A stretch of DNA of 64,000 bases, from the NCBI RefSeq assembly GCF_032452875.1, contig NC_083869.1, positions 79,044,501 through 79,108,500 of the forward strand, given 5' to 3'. The notes under the pieces are model-generated. The model ran no database searches. It had not been told where the DNA came from and saw only the letters and a list, made by a program, of their open reading frames with translations. Made by a program: the position numbers and the translations under genes. This DNA is from Bos javanicus. Taxonomy: Eukaryota; Chordata; Mammalia; Artiodactyla; Bovidae. Positions 11,721 to 23,172 of the stretch are shown here, piece by piece (position 1 is the first letter of the stretch; each line of letters begins with the position of its first letter).

Positions 11721-12429
11721 TAAGACCAGGTATATGATCTCAATTAAAAGACAGTGGGTTCAAGTCCCAAACTGGGTTGTGGGGTTTCACTATTAGGAAC
11801 CTGAGACCTTTTTGACCAGGTATTAACATGTCAAGACCTTCACACATTGGTGAAACTGAGTGTTGCACTTTCTCTTTTTTGATGAAAAGAGGCAGCAACT
11901 GCAGTTAAGCTCAAGCTCCTAGATGCCCGCAGGCAGCCTGGGTGAGGAGGCAGCACAGCTTACATAAGCCCTGGGGGTTCGCCATGGAGCCCCCCTCCAT
12001 GTTCTCCTGGTTTGGGGCTACAGCAGCACTAGGTCAGATTAACTGTTTCATACACCGAAGGCAGAAAGGATGCCACTGAACTGGAGGGGCCACAGCTGGG
12101 TGGGGCTCTGGTAGGGAAAGATGCAGCCAAGGCAGGCACTCATTCAACTGAAAGTCTTGATGGAAGAGGCTGTAACAAACTCCTGAATGCCCATCCTCAC
12201 CCACGACACTTCCCCAAAAGCCTCCAGGAGCCTCTGTGCATGGATGAGGATGCCCATGCCAGGCCGGCACCACGATCAAGAGGGAATGGCCAGAGATGGG
12301 GTCCATGGTCAGCATGAACCAGAAACTTGCCCTCTGGGTTTCGAAAGAGCTGTTCAGAGAAATAAGGTAATGCAAGCAGGCATGATGATAACAGTGTTAA
12401 CAGAGATGGGGGGTTGTGGATGAGAAAAT
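11721..12429. other. unassigned, possibly retroviral internal relic
   Basis: Lies between LTR-like blocks of families A and B. I recognise no gag, pol or env motif. A 113-codon minus-strand frame (12034-12375) has no identifiable domain and is probably chance. Confidence 0.35.
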
Positions 12430-12945
12430 GTCACCTGCCATATCAGTAAATAGAGGATGCTGCAGCCATCAAGCCATCACACTACAGCCACCGTACAGTA
12501 AGCATAGAGGGAACTCAGGATAGAAACAGGATGCTCGCCTTCAAGCAGTCAGTCATTGCAGCAACCTCTTCTCCCAGTGGTGCACCCCAAGGAGACTCAG
12601 GATAAGAAAGCACAGGATACTGGCCCGGCACAGCGGAGGTACACATCAAATCAATGATTCCAGTAAGCTCAGACTCTTGCATCTTCCCATACACATAACA
12701 GCACTAAATTCTTTAACTTCAGATATCTTATTTTCTTTGATTAACAATGATCTTTTGATGTTCCAAGAACCTAGTCTTTGTTGCCAAAACTCCTAGATTC
12801 TGGCTCCTCCCTTGCCTCCTTGGAGCAATCTCTCAGAACATCTGAGATATGGTGTTCCAGGCTTGAAGTCCTCAGAATGTCTGCCAAAAAACCCCCTAGA
12901 CCTCTCAACTTTTAGGTTGTGCTTTTTTTTTGGTCAACATGATAT
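12430..12945 (+). mobile_element. ERV LTR, family B, copy 1
   Basis: Homologous to blocks at 54945-55395 and, for its 3' half, 63390-63660. Shared landmarks are CATATCAGTAAA, a CAGCCATCA word, ACTCAGGATAAGAAARCACAGG, CTTGCATCTTCCCA, ATCTTTTGATGTTCCAA, GAGCAATCTCTCAGA and an end with CTCAACTTTTAGGTTGTGC plus a T run. The order matches a U3-R-U5 layout in the sense direction. The subfamily is not identified. Confidence 0.65.
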
Positions 12946-13024
12946 CAACACTAACCATGAAGAGGGCTCACTGCCTGCCAGCCCCAGACTAAGTCTCTAA
13001 TGACATTTATAACAGTCCCACCAA

Positions 13025-13125
13025 GGTGCACTATCCCCATTTTACAGATGAAAACTAAACAAGCTGGAAATTAAGCAGCTCAGCCAGATCCAGGCAGCCC
13101 CAGGACTTGGATCTCACCAACGGAG
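13025..13125 (-). mobile_element. MIR fragment
   Basis: CCCCATTTTACAGATGAAAA followed by a diverged core and ACTTGGATCTCACC is the antisense signature of the mammalian-wide MIR SINE. Old and inactive. Confidence 0.65.
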
Positions 13126-13590
13126 CCACAGCTGATTCTGTACTCTACCATGGCCTAGCCCCAGCAGCTGGGGACTGAGCAGACTCTGGTCCCCACTGGG
13201 AATTCTGACCCCAAAGAGAATGGGGAAGAATGACACCTGGAGGACTCCGGGTGTTCCCCACTGTTGATTTGCCATGGGGAGTTTCCCATAAGCTAGTGTT
13301 CAGAAACAGTGTGCAAAAGATGTGAAATGGGTGGTTTGTCTGAATTGCCAAGGTATGTAAAAACAAGCAGTCAAATGATGGCAAGACTAACCACCATGCT
13401 GCAGCTGGTCCCAGGGAAATATCTGAAAACCAGTTACATGAGTCATGAACTTCTTACTCATATTTTTTAAACTGTTGAAAGTTTGGAGGGGATTTAATGA
13501 TGGAGAGAGCACAGTGAGCCTAGGGAGGCAGGAAGGAGACTGAGTTTTTATTTAGAAGAGTGAATCAGACATTTTAAATTATTGATTATA
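13126..13590. other. unassigned, no gene seen
   Basis: No element recognised in this 465-bp spacer. A 79-codon minus-strand open frame is present without motifs. Confidence 0.4.
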
Positions 13591-13801
13591 GGACTTCCCT
13601 GGTGGCTCAGATGATAAAGAATCTGCCTGCAATGAGAGAGACCCAGGTTCAATCCCTGGGTTGGGAAGCTCCCCTGGAGAAGGAGAAGGCTATCTACTCC
13701 AGTGTTCTCGCCTGGAGAATTCCATGGACAGAGGAGCCTGAGAGGCTACCATCCATCATGCTGCAGAGTCAGACATGACTTAGTGACTAACACTTTCACT
13801 T
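13591..13801 (+). mobile_element. Bov-tA SINE
   Basis: Full-length sense monomer from GGACTTCCCTGGTGGCTCAG to a tail with AGTGACTAACACTTTCACTT. Box B (GGTTCAATCCC) is intact. The body has a GAGAAGG duplication-like variant. Confidence 0.92.
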
Positions 13802-13802
13802 A

Positions 13803-14480
13803 AGTGGCCAGAGGGTTTTCTTTTGCTTGCAAGTGATCAGAAAGGGAATCAGTGAGCTCAGAAGGGAAAGACTGATCTTATCTGAGTAGGATTAAAGGGC
13901 AGCAGGAGAGCCAGCTAAAGGGACTTTTTAATTCTCTCCAGGTTGATAGGTAGCTAGGCAGACATGAGCAGATCCTGCCCCATCCTGAATGGTTGGTCTT
14001 TCCTTCTGGGGGGTCAGAGCAAACCCAGATATCCTCCCTCTGTGGTCAAGGACCACCCCTAGGTCTCCAGTCATATCAGAACCAAGCAAGATAAAACCAC
14101 CAGCACAGTTGGCACAGGTGCATCAAGACCTAAAAGGTGATTCAAGGTAACCCAGGGTTTATCATGCTGTATTTGTAACAAATTAGCTTTATGGTTTTGG
14201 CCTCCACCCCTCCGCCTTGGGTTTCAATTGTCGGTCAAATGGCACAGGACACAGGGAGGGACCACCACTCTAAAAAGTCCAGCCCCACCCTATTGCAGGG
14301 CTGCTCTTGGTTTCCAGACAGCCCTCTCTCATTTGTTCTCAGGAGTGTTCTTTCACTCTACTTAATAAAACCTTTGCTACATAAAACTGTTCTATGCCTC
14401 TCAACTGAATTCTTTCCCATGAGAAGGGCAAGAGTCAAGGAAAGTTCCATTCTGCCAATGAGATTGGTGTAAATATCATG
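13803..14480 (+). mobile_element. possible ERV LTR
   Basis: The end of this stretch has a CTTAATAAAACCTTTGCTAC word at about 14360 (polyadenylation signal AATAAA), preceded by GC-rich U3/R-like sequence and followed by a CT-rich segment with TCTCAACTGAATTCTTTCC. This layout suggests a retroviral LTR, but no second copy or target duplication supports it. Confidence 0.35.
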
Positions 14481-14519
14481 CCTATGAGCCTTGGAGTGTG
14501 CCTTGGTTCTAGATCTGGC

Positions 14520-14680
14520 CTGGCTCTCTAAAATATGATCTCATCCAACTCTGACAACACTCGGGACTGGAAGTGAGGAAACTATGCCTCAGAGAGGTTT
14601 AGCAGCTCTCTCCAGGTGGCCCAGCCAGGGAAGAGCAGAGTCTTTCTGACCCCAGGGCCATATGTTCAAGGCATGGCACA
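14520..14680 (-). mobile_element. MIR fragment
   Basis: Antisense MIR core: GAGGAAACTATGCCTCAGAG, AGGTTTAGCAGCTC, then a GGCCCAGCCAGGGAAGAGCA segment and TCTGACCCCAGGGCC. Good match to the MIR pattern. Confidence 0.75.
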
Positions 14681-15534
14681 CTAGCTGTCTCTGGGTGGAC
14701 GTCTGCTTTCATATTTTAGACAACCAGGCTCTGAGGGGTCCTCCCCTGTCACCAGTTCCTCCCATCCTGATGCAGTCTCATTCTTGGCTACCCTGCCTGC
14801 TTCATCCTCTCTTCTGCAAAGCAGGGTTTACTCTCCTGTCCAGTGCACCACCGGTCTGAGAAGACACACACGAGCCAGACCCTAAGTGCAAATGGCTGGC
14901 GTGGATGGGTTCTAGAAGCCAAGCATGCACTGCCATCTGGAGGGGGGACTTCTGAAAATGCAGACATTAGAAACAGGCCATGATTCTAAACAGGTCCTAT
15001 GAAGCACATGTCTAATAAGAAACGCTTGCCTTGGATGCTGGTTTTGCTTCCCCCTTTCATTAGGGCTGGAAAAGCTTTGTTCTACAAAGGCTATGAAGTG
15101 AATTTCTTGAATAAAGAGTTTTCCTTCTGTGACAGCCACAGGATCCCAAAGGATGAAGAGTCAAAGAAGGGAGATGCAGTAGCGGATACAAGCTCCATGA
15201 ATAAGTACAGAGACTGTTAATGTGGCAACCCTTCATGGAACTGGCAATGTTCAAAATCACGACTGTGTCTTCAACTGCCACTCCAAAAACCCTACCCCCT
15301 TCACCCTAATCCCAAGGAGGCAGAAACACTTGCAAATGGAGCCACTTTGTAGAGAAACTGGGGACCTGGACACAGCACCTTCAGTACAAGAGCCAGCAAG
15401 ATGATGAGGGAGCCAGGAAGGAAGAGTTGCACAACCCATTCAGGCAAGAACTTGCCTTCTAAGCCCTCCCTCAGGAAAAATGGAAGACTGACAAGGCATT
15501 TTGTGAGCAGTAGCTGAGCATGAGTCAGGACAGA
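14681..15534. other. unassigned, no gene seen
   Basis: About 850 bp without a recognised element. Overlapping open frames of 60-75 codons occur on both strands and exclude one another. Confidence 0.4.
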
Positions 15535-15705
15535 TACTGGTTAAGACTATGGTCTCTCAAGCCAGACCCAGCTCTGCCTCTTACTAGCTGTGTGACCATG
15601 GATAAGTTATCCAACATCTCTGTACCTGGGTTTCTTCACTTGTAAAATAACAGATTTAGATGTATGAATATAAGCACAGCATCTAGTAGCCATTATTGCT
15701 CTTGC
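15535..15705 (+). mobile_element. MIR SINE
   Basis: Clear sense MIR: TACTAGCTGTGTGACCATGG, then AAGTTATCCAACATCTCTGT and TTCTTCACTTGTAAAATAAC in the expected order and spacing. Confidence 0.85.
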
Positions 15706-16617
15706 AGAGTCAAGGGGCAGAAGAGGTTATAAACTAGAAGCTCCTGTGAAATATCTCATTCTCTTTCTATGAGCCCTCCACTAAAGATTCCAGAAGAAAC
15801 TAGGTCCAAAGAAGGGTCCCAGGCTGACCCTTTCCGGGAAAAGGTGAAATGAAGTTGGGGATACCACCAAGCTAGCATCCCAAGAGACTCAGTTTGGACA
15901 AACAGAATTTAAAATTGACCTCCCTGGGGGAAAATGCCTAGTTTAGACACATGTGAAACAAGCAGAGTGTCTGAGGTCATGGGGAAGAGAGTGGGCAGGG
16001 CTGGAGGAGAGGGCTCTTCTGTGTTCTGAATTCCCTCCAGAGGACCATCTCAGGAGGAAGGGGAGGAAAGACAGTGGTCATGAACAGGGCCTGGAGCCTG
16101 CATGGAGGTAGTGCAGGTCGTGGTCGCAGCCAGGCCCCAAAAGAGGCTATCTGGCTGCCAATCCTGGCTTCACTACCTGCCCCTGGGCTCAGCACAGTGC
16201 TCTGGAAAGCTGGAGGAGATAAACAGGCAAAGATCATAGGGTAGTGAGGATTAATGACAAAACATAAATTTACAGCAGTGGCTCCTGCTAAGTGAGATTG
16301 ATCAGTAGCTGCTGTTATTTGCATGCCTAGCCTGTCGGAGGAGGGTTGGTGATAGACTTTCTTATCATTTGAAAGTCAGGCAGTGGTTGGAAGAACTTCC
16401 TTATCTTCACTTCTCCTTTCCTTCTCTTTTCCTGAAGACATTGTGGCCCTGTGAGGAGGACCCGGGGCATCTGTGGTGCACCTTGGGGGTGTGGGTACTG
16501 CAGGGATATAAGGACGTGGACACAGAGGGCACACTTGCCTGGGGACCAAAAGTGAATCTCCATCACTGCTGCCTTCTCTGTCCCTCTAGAAACAATGGCG
16601 TGAGACAGGTGTGGGCA
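15706..16617. other. unassigned, no gene seen
   Basis: Nothing recognised apart from a weak MIR-like 3' end near 16235-16320 (GTGAGGATTAATGACAAAAC ... CTGCTGTTATTT). Minus-strand open frames of 115 and 141 codons straddle 15977-16752, but the second runs into the MIR at 16618, so neither is credible as a gene. Confidence 0.4.
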
Positions 16618-16715
16618 TCCCCACTTTAGAAATGTGGAGAGTGAGCCCACGGAGCTCCTGGCTCTTACCCAAGACCACACAGTTAGAGAGTAGCAGGGCC
16701 AAGACCCCACTCCAG
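16618..16715 (-). mobile_element. MIR fragment
   Basis: CCCCACTTTAGAAATGTGGA, CTCTTACCCAAGACCACACA and GTTAGAGAGTAGCAGGGCCA are the antisense MIR core. Confidence 0.75.
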
Positions 16716-16967
16716 CAGGCCTTGGCTCTCCCTCTGCCCTGGTGGTTCTCACGGTATCCCCTTCCCCACCCCCACATCACCAGCAGCAGCAAAGGCAAAG
16801 TACACCTGCCTCTGCCCCAGACCTCCTGAATGTGCACCTCTGGATAATCTTGAGGCAACTCCAACTCAAAACCCACTAGAGATGGGCTAGCACACTGATG
16901 ATGACAAGTGCTAGCTAATGACAAGAACAAGAAAATCCAACAGCACAGGAATCTAAAGATTCATGCT
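16716..16967. other. unassigned spacer
   Basis: No recognised feature in about 250 bp. Confidence 0.4.
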
Positions 16968-17150
16968 CTGGATTTCCCTGGTAGTCCAGTGACTGGGACT
17001 CCACACTCCCAATGCAGGGGTCTGGATTCAATCACAGGTTGGCAGACTGGATCCTGCAGGTCACAATTAAAGATCCCACATGCTGCAACTTGACAAAAGG
17101 ATCTCATATGCCTTAGAAAGGATTGAAGATCCCATGTGCCACAAATAAGA
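16968..17150 (+). mobile_element. CHR-type tRNA SINE
   Basis: Begins GGATTTCCCTGGTAGTCCAG, the head of the cetartiodactyl CHR SINEs, with a degraded B box (GGATTCAATCACAGG). It is followed by a body made of repeated AGATCCCA-C-ATGC words. It abuts the tail of the antisense BovB at 17157. Confidence 0.75.
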
Positions 17151-17156
17151 CCTATC

Positions 17157-18768
17157 AGTTCAGTTCAGTTCAGTTGCTCAGTTGTGTCTGACTCTTTGTG
17201 ACTCCATGAACTGCAGCAGGCCAAGCCTCCCTGTCCATCACCAACTCCCAGAGTCCACCCAAACCCATGTCCATCAAGTCATTGATGTTATCCAACCATC
17301 TCATCCTCTGTCGTCCCCGTCTCCTCCTACTCTCAATCTTTCCCAGCATCAGGGTCTTTTCAAATGAGTCAGCTCTTCACATCAGGTGGCCAAAGTATTG
17401 GAGTTTCAGCTTCAACATCAATCCTTCCAATGAACACCCAGGACTGATCTTCTTTAGGATGGACTGGTTGGATTTCCTTGCAGTCCAAGGGACTCTCACG
17501 AGTCTTCTCCAACACCACAGCCCAAAAGCATCAGTTCTTCAGCACTCAGCTTTCTTTATAGTCCAACTCTCACATCCATACATGACCACTGGAAAAACCA
17601 TAGCCTTGACTAGACAGACCATTTTTGGCAAAATAATGTCTCTGCTTTTTAATATGCTGTCTAGGTTGTCATAACTTTCCTTCCAAGGAGTAAGTGTCTT
17701 TTAATTTCATAGGTGCAGTCACCATCTGCAGTGATTTTGGAGCCCAGAAAAATAAAGTCAGCCATTGTTTCCACTGTTTCCCCATCTATTTGCCATGAAG
17801 TGATGGGACCAGATGCCATGATCTTAGTTTTCTGAATGTTGAGCTTTAAGCCAACTTTTTCACTCTCCACTTTCACTTTCATCAAGAGGCTCTTTAGTTC
17901 TTCACTTTCTGCCATAAGGGTGGTATCATCTGCATATCTGAGGTTATTGATATTTCTCCCGGCAATCTTAATTCCAGCTTGTGCTTCCTCCAGCCCAGTG
18001 TTTCTCATGATGTACTCTGCATATAAGTTAAGTAAGCAGGGTGACAATATACAGCCTTGACATACTCCTTTTCCTATTTGGAACCAGTCTGGTGTTCCAT
18101 GTCCAGATCTAACTGTTGCTTCCTGACCTGCATATAGGTTTCTCAAGAGGCAGGTCAGGTGGTCTGGTATTCCCATCTCTTGAAGAATTTTCCACAGTTT
18201 ATTGTTATCCACACAGTCAAAGGCTTTGGCATAGTCAGTAAAGCAGAAATAGATGTTTTTCTGGAATTCTCTTGCTTTTTCGATGATCCAGCAGATGTTG
18301 GCAATTTGATCTCTGGTTCCTCTGCCTTTCTAAAACCAGCTTGAACATCTGGAAGTTCATAGTTCATGTATTGCTGAAGCCTGGCTTGGAGAATTTTGAG
18401 CATTACTTTACTAGCATGTGAGATGAGTGCAATTGTGTGGTAGTTTGAGCATTCTTTGGCATTGCCTTTCTTTGGGATTGGAATGAAAACTGACCTTTTC
18501 CAGTCCTGTGGCCACTGCTGAGTTTTCCAAACTTGCTGGCATATTGAGTGCAGCACTTTCACAGCATCATCTTTCAGGATTTGAAATAGCTCAACTGGAA
18601 ATCCATCACCTCCATTAGCTTTGTTCATAGTGATGCTTCCTAAGGCCCAGTTGACTTCACATTCCAGGATGCCTGGCTCTAGGTGAGTGATCACACCATC
18701 GTGATTATCCAGGTCATGAAGATCTTTTTTGTACAGCTCTTCTGTGTATTCTTGCCGCCTCTTCTTAT
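17157..18768 (-). mobile_element. BovB LINE, 5'-truncated, RT region fairly intact
   Basis: A 1.6-kb antisense copy ending at the left in the pentamer tail (complement of ACTGAACTGAACTGAACT). The minus strand keeps open RT blocks of about 180 codons each (18694-18155 and 18212-17661, offset in frame), including the pre-palm FIPIPKKGNAKECSN region. It also keeps an intact Y-A-D-D catalytic box at 17925-17936. A frameshift between the two blocks and absence of the endonuclease domain show that it is inactive. The 5' end is near 18768 in the segment before the palm. Confidence 0.93.
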
Positions 18769-19203
18769 ATGATCTATCATCAACAAATAAATAAATAATT
18801 TTTTTTTTTTTCCAAAAAAAGACCCAGGCTCAAGGATAGATTCCTTGGGAGTTTTCCTAGGTGCATGGGGGCCAAATACGCAGGCTCAGAGTTGAGGGGG
18901 TAGGAGGGCAGGAAAAAATGGCAGGGTTGAGTGATGCTAGGACAGGTGGCACCCCCATTCAGCCTCAGTGGGTTTTCCCAGTGGCTGGACTAGAACACGA
19001 GGGCTGAGTGGACATCAGCTGAACTGTGATCTGGCTTGGATGGGTGGTCTCTGGGATTCAGCTCTGACTCTCCCTCATTGCCTGTGGGTAGATCACTTCT
19101 CTACAAGAGGGCAGGTAGCAGAGAGGGTTACCAGGGGTATTATCATAAAGCATATAGGACCTACTTAGATATCAGAGTCCACTGCACCTGGAAAAGGACA
19201 CTA
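18769..19203. other. unassigned; A/T-rich junction then unique-looking DNA
   Basis: Starts with an (AAAT)n patch and a T13 run near 18799-18811, perhaps the tail of another element. Otherwise no feature recognised. Confidence 0.4.
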
Positions 19204-19635
19204 CAGTAAGTTCCCTACATATGAACCTTTAAGTTGAGAACTTTCAAAGATGTGAAAGTGCATTTCATCAACATCAGGCATGAATGAAATTGAGCTTGCC
19301 CTCCATCTCCTATTACTGATGATCCTTCAGCTCTACCATCTCCCAGCTCTTCTCCCTCCTCCAGTCAGTAATTCTTCTTGCTTGTTCATTCAATGTGAGC
19401 TATTACACTATACTTTTCAAAGTACTGTATTGTAAGATTAAAAATATTGTCTTTATTATTTTATGTTTTTGTTTCTTATGTATTAATTCTGTGAAAAGTA
19501 TTATGGTCCTATTACAGTATAATATTGCTTATTGTGTTATTGGTTACCTAGGTTAACTTTGTTGGACTTATGAACAAATTGGACTTAGGAACGCACTCTT
19601 GGAACACAACTTGTTTGCTCATAGGGGACTTACTG
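19204..19635. mobile_element. short Tc1/mariner-type DNA transposon
   Basis: The left end CAGTAAGTTCCCTA and the right end (complement CAGTAAGTCCCCTA) form a 14-bp terminal inverted repeat with one mismatch. TA dinucleotides flank both ends (19202-19203 and 19636-19637), the target duplication expected for Tc1/mariner elements. At 432 bp it is too short to encode a transposase, so it is a deletion derivative. The specific subfamily is uncertain. Confidence 0.72.
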
Positions 19636-21207
19636 TATCGAGTTTTCAAATGGGCATCACAGTGGCAGTGGCCTGCTGGGCTGAGGGCTTAAAATATGAG
19701 CACTCCAGAGAAATCAAGGTGGTCAAGGATGAGAGATGAGTTCTCCTGTCTTCACAAACACATTAAAAATAAAACTACATGTAAAACAACTCTTTCTGAA
19801 ATCAACCTGAGAACTAGCAAGACATCTCTTCCACAACCAAGCCTAAATATAAAGGTCCAGGTGGAATCTGGTAGGAAGATAGGAGAAGCACACCCCTGGT
19901 GAGAAACCCAGAAGAGGAGGGGATACCACTGGTGCTGAAATGCTCCCTTGGGAGTGAGGGGTTTGCACCCCATATTAGGCACCCTAACCCAGAGTTTAAC
20001 ACTAGGAAGATTAGCCCTTTAGCTGGTTTGAAAAGAACCTGTAAGAAACCCAGACACAGCTCTTGAAGAGCACACACATAGACTTGCTCACTCCTGGTCA
20101 CAGCATGGAGGCAGCAGATAGAAAACTGCCCAAGCCTCTGACAGACTTGCCATAATCACCCCGGTGCATCCTCCAGCCCATACCTGGCTGCTCCTTCAGC
20201 CCCTCTTGATCCAGAGCTGCTCTCCACCAGGGCGAGGCTACCATTGTCAATGAGAGGAAACAGAGTCAGCTTGGATCTCAGCCTTGCCTCTGACCAGGGC
20301 AGAGGTAGCCCTCACCAAGGCACATAGCCCTGCCCACATGTAGAAGGAGTGAAACTAGCTCTGGGGTGGAGCCTGACATCACTGGCAGCAGTGAAACCAA
20401 TGCATCCAGGCCTGACCCAGCCTCTAAAGTAAAAAAGTGAAGGTATACACACCAAGTAAAAGTGAAACCAACATAGAAGTGCAGCCCCAAGCCCTCAGGC
20501 CCTGGCCATAACCAAAACCAAGACAGAGACTGCTGTCACAGCCAGGAGGAAAGCAGCTCCCTCAAGGCTCCTGCTCCAGCACCTTGGACCCTGAGTTCAC
20601 CCCTGACAGGCAATCATGGCCACTGATCGTAGGAGAAGCCCAGCTCATACCTAGATCTGATCATAGTGCACCTCCGGTAATAACTACCAGCAAACCCCAA
20701 GGAAAGATGCAGCCTGTGCTCACTCCAGATCCAGTTCTCCCGCCAAAGCCACCAGGCACATGCAGACTGCACAGTGATGCTCCTGCTCAAGGACACAGGG
20801 TAGATCACTGTTCCACCTAATTTCATAGAGACAAGAAAAGTCAAAATGAGAAGACAGAAGAATATGTTTCAATTACAAGGAAAGAAACTTTTAAAAACCT
20901 AATAAAACAGAGATAAAAAAATTAACCTGATAAAGAGTTCAAAGTAATAATAAGAAGAATGCCAACAGAACTAGGGAAAAGAAGAGATGAACACAGTAAG
21001 AATTTTAATAAAGCACAGGAGCATAATAAAAAACAGAAATGACAAATACAATAACTAAAATAGCAAATACATTAGAAAGAGTTAAGAGCAGATTAGGTGA
21101 TACAGAAGAACATATAAATAATGCTTTTATAGAATAAGAATAGAATAATGGAAATTGCCCATTCAGAACAACAACAACAATAATAATAAAATTTAAAATA
21201 AGATCGT

Positions 21208-21330
21208 TTAGGAATTTTCTCGTGGTTCATTGGTTAGGATGTTGTGCTTCCACTGCATGGGTCATGGGTTCAGTCCCTGATCGGGAACCAAGATCGTGCA
21301 TGCCATGTAATGCAGCTAAAAATAATAATG
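21208..21330 (+). mobile_element. CHR-type tRNA SINE in L1
   Basis: GGAATTTTCTCGTGGTTCAT, then GTTAGGATGTTGTGCTTCCA, box-B-like GGGTTCAGTCCCTGATCGGG and AAGATCGTGCATGCC are the CHR head and body. The tail is (AAT/GAT)n. It interrupts the ORF1-upstream region of the L1. Confidence 0.8.
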
Positions 21331-22116
21331 ATGATGATAGCTTAAGGAACCACTGGGACAACATCAAATGTACTAACATTTACATTAGAAGGGTCTCAGA
21401 AGGTGAAGAGTGAGAAAAGGGATAAAAAAATGTATTTGATGAAATTATGGCTGAAAAATTCTTAAGCCTGAAGAAAAAACCAAAAGATTTCCAGGTACAG
21501 AAAACAAAGGATCCCCAAACAAGATGAACCCAAGAGATCCAAACCAAGACATCATAATTCAAATGGCAAAAGTTAAAGAGAGAATTCTAAAGGCAGCAAG
21601 AGAAAAACAGCCCTATATAAGCCCATAAAGCTATCATCTGATTTTCTGAAGAAACTTTGCAAACCAGAAGGGAGAGGTATAATAGATTCAAGTCCTAAAA
21701 AGGAAACATCTACAACCAAGAATACTCTGTCCAGCAAAGTTATTATTCACAAGGAAAGATAAAGAACTTCTCAGACAAGCAAAAATTTAAAAAGTTCATC
21801 AACACTAAATTTTTCTTACATGAAATGTTTAAGGGTCTTCTTTATATGAAAATTAAAAATCTCCAGCAAGAAATAAAAAGTTATAAGAAAGGAAAAATGT
21901 CACAGGTAAAGGCAAATACATTTTTAAAAAACCTGTGACTCAACCACTTAAGTAAGCTAATATGAAGGCTAAAAGACAAAATATTGTAAAAATCAACTAA
22001 AACTACAATAAACTGTTAAGGGATAGATATGAAGTTGTAAAATATGACATAAAAACACAAAATGTGGGGGGAGGGGAGTAAAAAATCTAGATCTTTAGAA
22101 TGTGCTTAAACTTAAA

Positions 22117-22156
22117 TGACTATCAGTTTATTTATTTATTTTGACTATCAGTTTAA
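22117..22156 (+). repeat. 13-bp direct repeat around TTTATTTATTTT
   Basis: GACTATCAGTTTA occurs twice, separated by a short TTTATTTATTTT linker, inside the L1 between the ORF1 and ORF2 regions. It looks like a small local duplication. Confidence 0.6.
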
Positions 22157-22874
22157 ATCAAGCAGATATAGATCAACATATAGGAACTCCATGGTAACCA
22201 TAAATAAAAAAACTTTAATGGATACACAAAAACTAGAGAGAAAGGAATATAATCATAGCACTAAAGAAAATCACCAAGCCACAAGGAAGAGACAAAAAGA
22301 AGAATAAAAGGAGAGAGAACTACAAAAACAACCAGAAAACAATTAACAATAAGCAACAAAATGGCAACAACCAGATACTTATCAATAATTGCTTTAAATG
22401 TCAATGGACTAAAAGACATAGAATGGCTCATTGGATTAAAAATAAAACCACCAATCTATATGCTGCCTACAAGAGATTCACTTCAGAGATAAAGACAAAC
22501 ACAGACTGAAAAGGGAGAAAATGGAAAATGATATTTCATGCAAATGGAAGTTATGGGAAAGCTGGGTTAGCAATACTTCTATCAGATGAAATAGACTTTA
22601 AAAAAAGAATAGTTATGTAATGATAAATGGATCAATACAAGAAGAGTTCATAACATTCATAAACATATATGTACATAATATAGAAGCACACATGTTTACA
22701 ACATAAATATTAAAAGATATAAAGGGAGAATTTGACAGTAATTCAATAATAGTAGGGACCATTAATACCCCACTTACATCAATGGACAGATTATCCAGAC
22801 AGAAAAGCAATTAACACTGTCTTTAAATGACATATTAGCCGAGCTAGACTTAATAGTTATCTATAGGACACTCC

Positions 22875-23172
22875 CAGAGAAGGCAATGGCACCCTACTCC
22901 AGTACTCCAGTACTCCAGTACTCTTGCCTGGAAAATCCCATGGACGGAGGAGCCTGGTAGGCTGCAGTCCATGGGGTCGCTAAGAGTCAGACATGACTGA
23001 GCGACTTCACTTTCACTTTTCACTTTCATGCATTGGAGAAGGAAATGGCAACCCACTCCAGTGTTCTTGCCTGGAGAGTCCCAGGGAAGGGGGAGCCTGG
23101 TGGGCTGCCGTCTATGGGGTCGCACAGAGTCGGACATGACTGAAGCAACTTAGCAGCAGCAGCAGCAGTAGC
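22875..23172 (+). mobile_element. Bov-tA dimer SINE with 12-bp target duplication
   Basis: Two SINE bodies in tandem joined by GACTTCACTTTCACTTTTCA, with a terminal (AGC)n tract. The 12-bp target duplication ATAGGACACTCC is perfect (22863-22874 and 23173-23184). It sits in the L1 ORF2 endonuclease region. The left unit carries a three-fold expansion of an 8-bp word, listed separately. Confidence 0.94.
22896..22919 (+). repeat. ACTCCAGT x3 tandem
   Basis: Three perfect copies of ACTCCAGT where every other SINE in the window has one. This is a private expansion of this copy. Confidence 0.9.

Noticed and set aside
13591..13660. tRNA-like heads of Bov-tA and CHR elements as tRNA genes
   Set aside because: They carry A/B-box-like words but are followed by SINE bodies and lack a complete cloverleaf; they are SINE promoters, not tRNA genes.
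16327..16752. 141-codon minus-strand frame
   Set aside because: It runs across an antisense MIR (16618-16715) with no domain signature.
17150..18780. target duplication for the BovB at 17157
   Set aside because: Only CTATCA is shared (17152-17157 region and 18773-18778); too short and offset to trust.
23152..23170. (AGC)n and (GCT)n runs as independent microsatellites or glutamine tracts
   Set aside because: They are the tails of Bov-tA dimers, seen at the same place in several copies.
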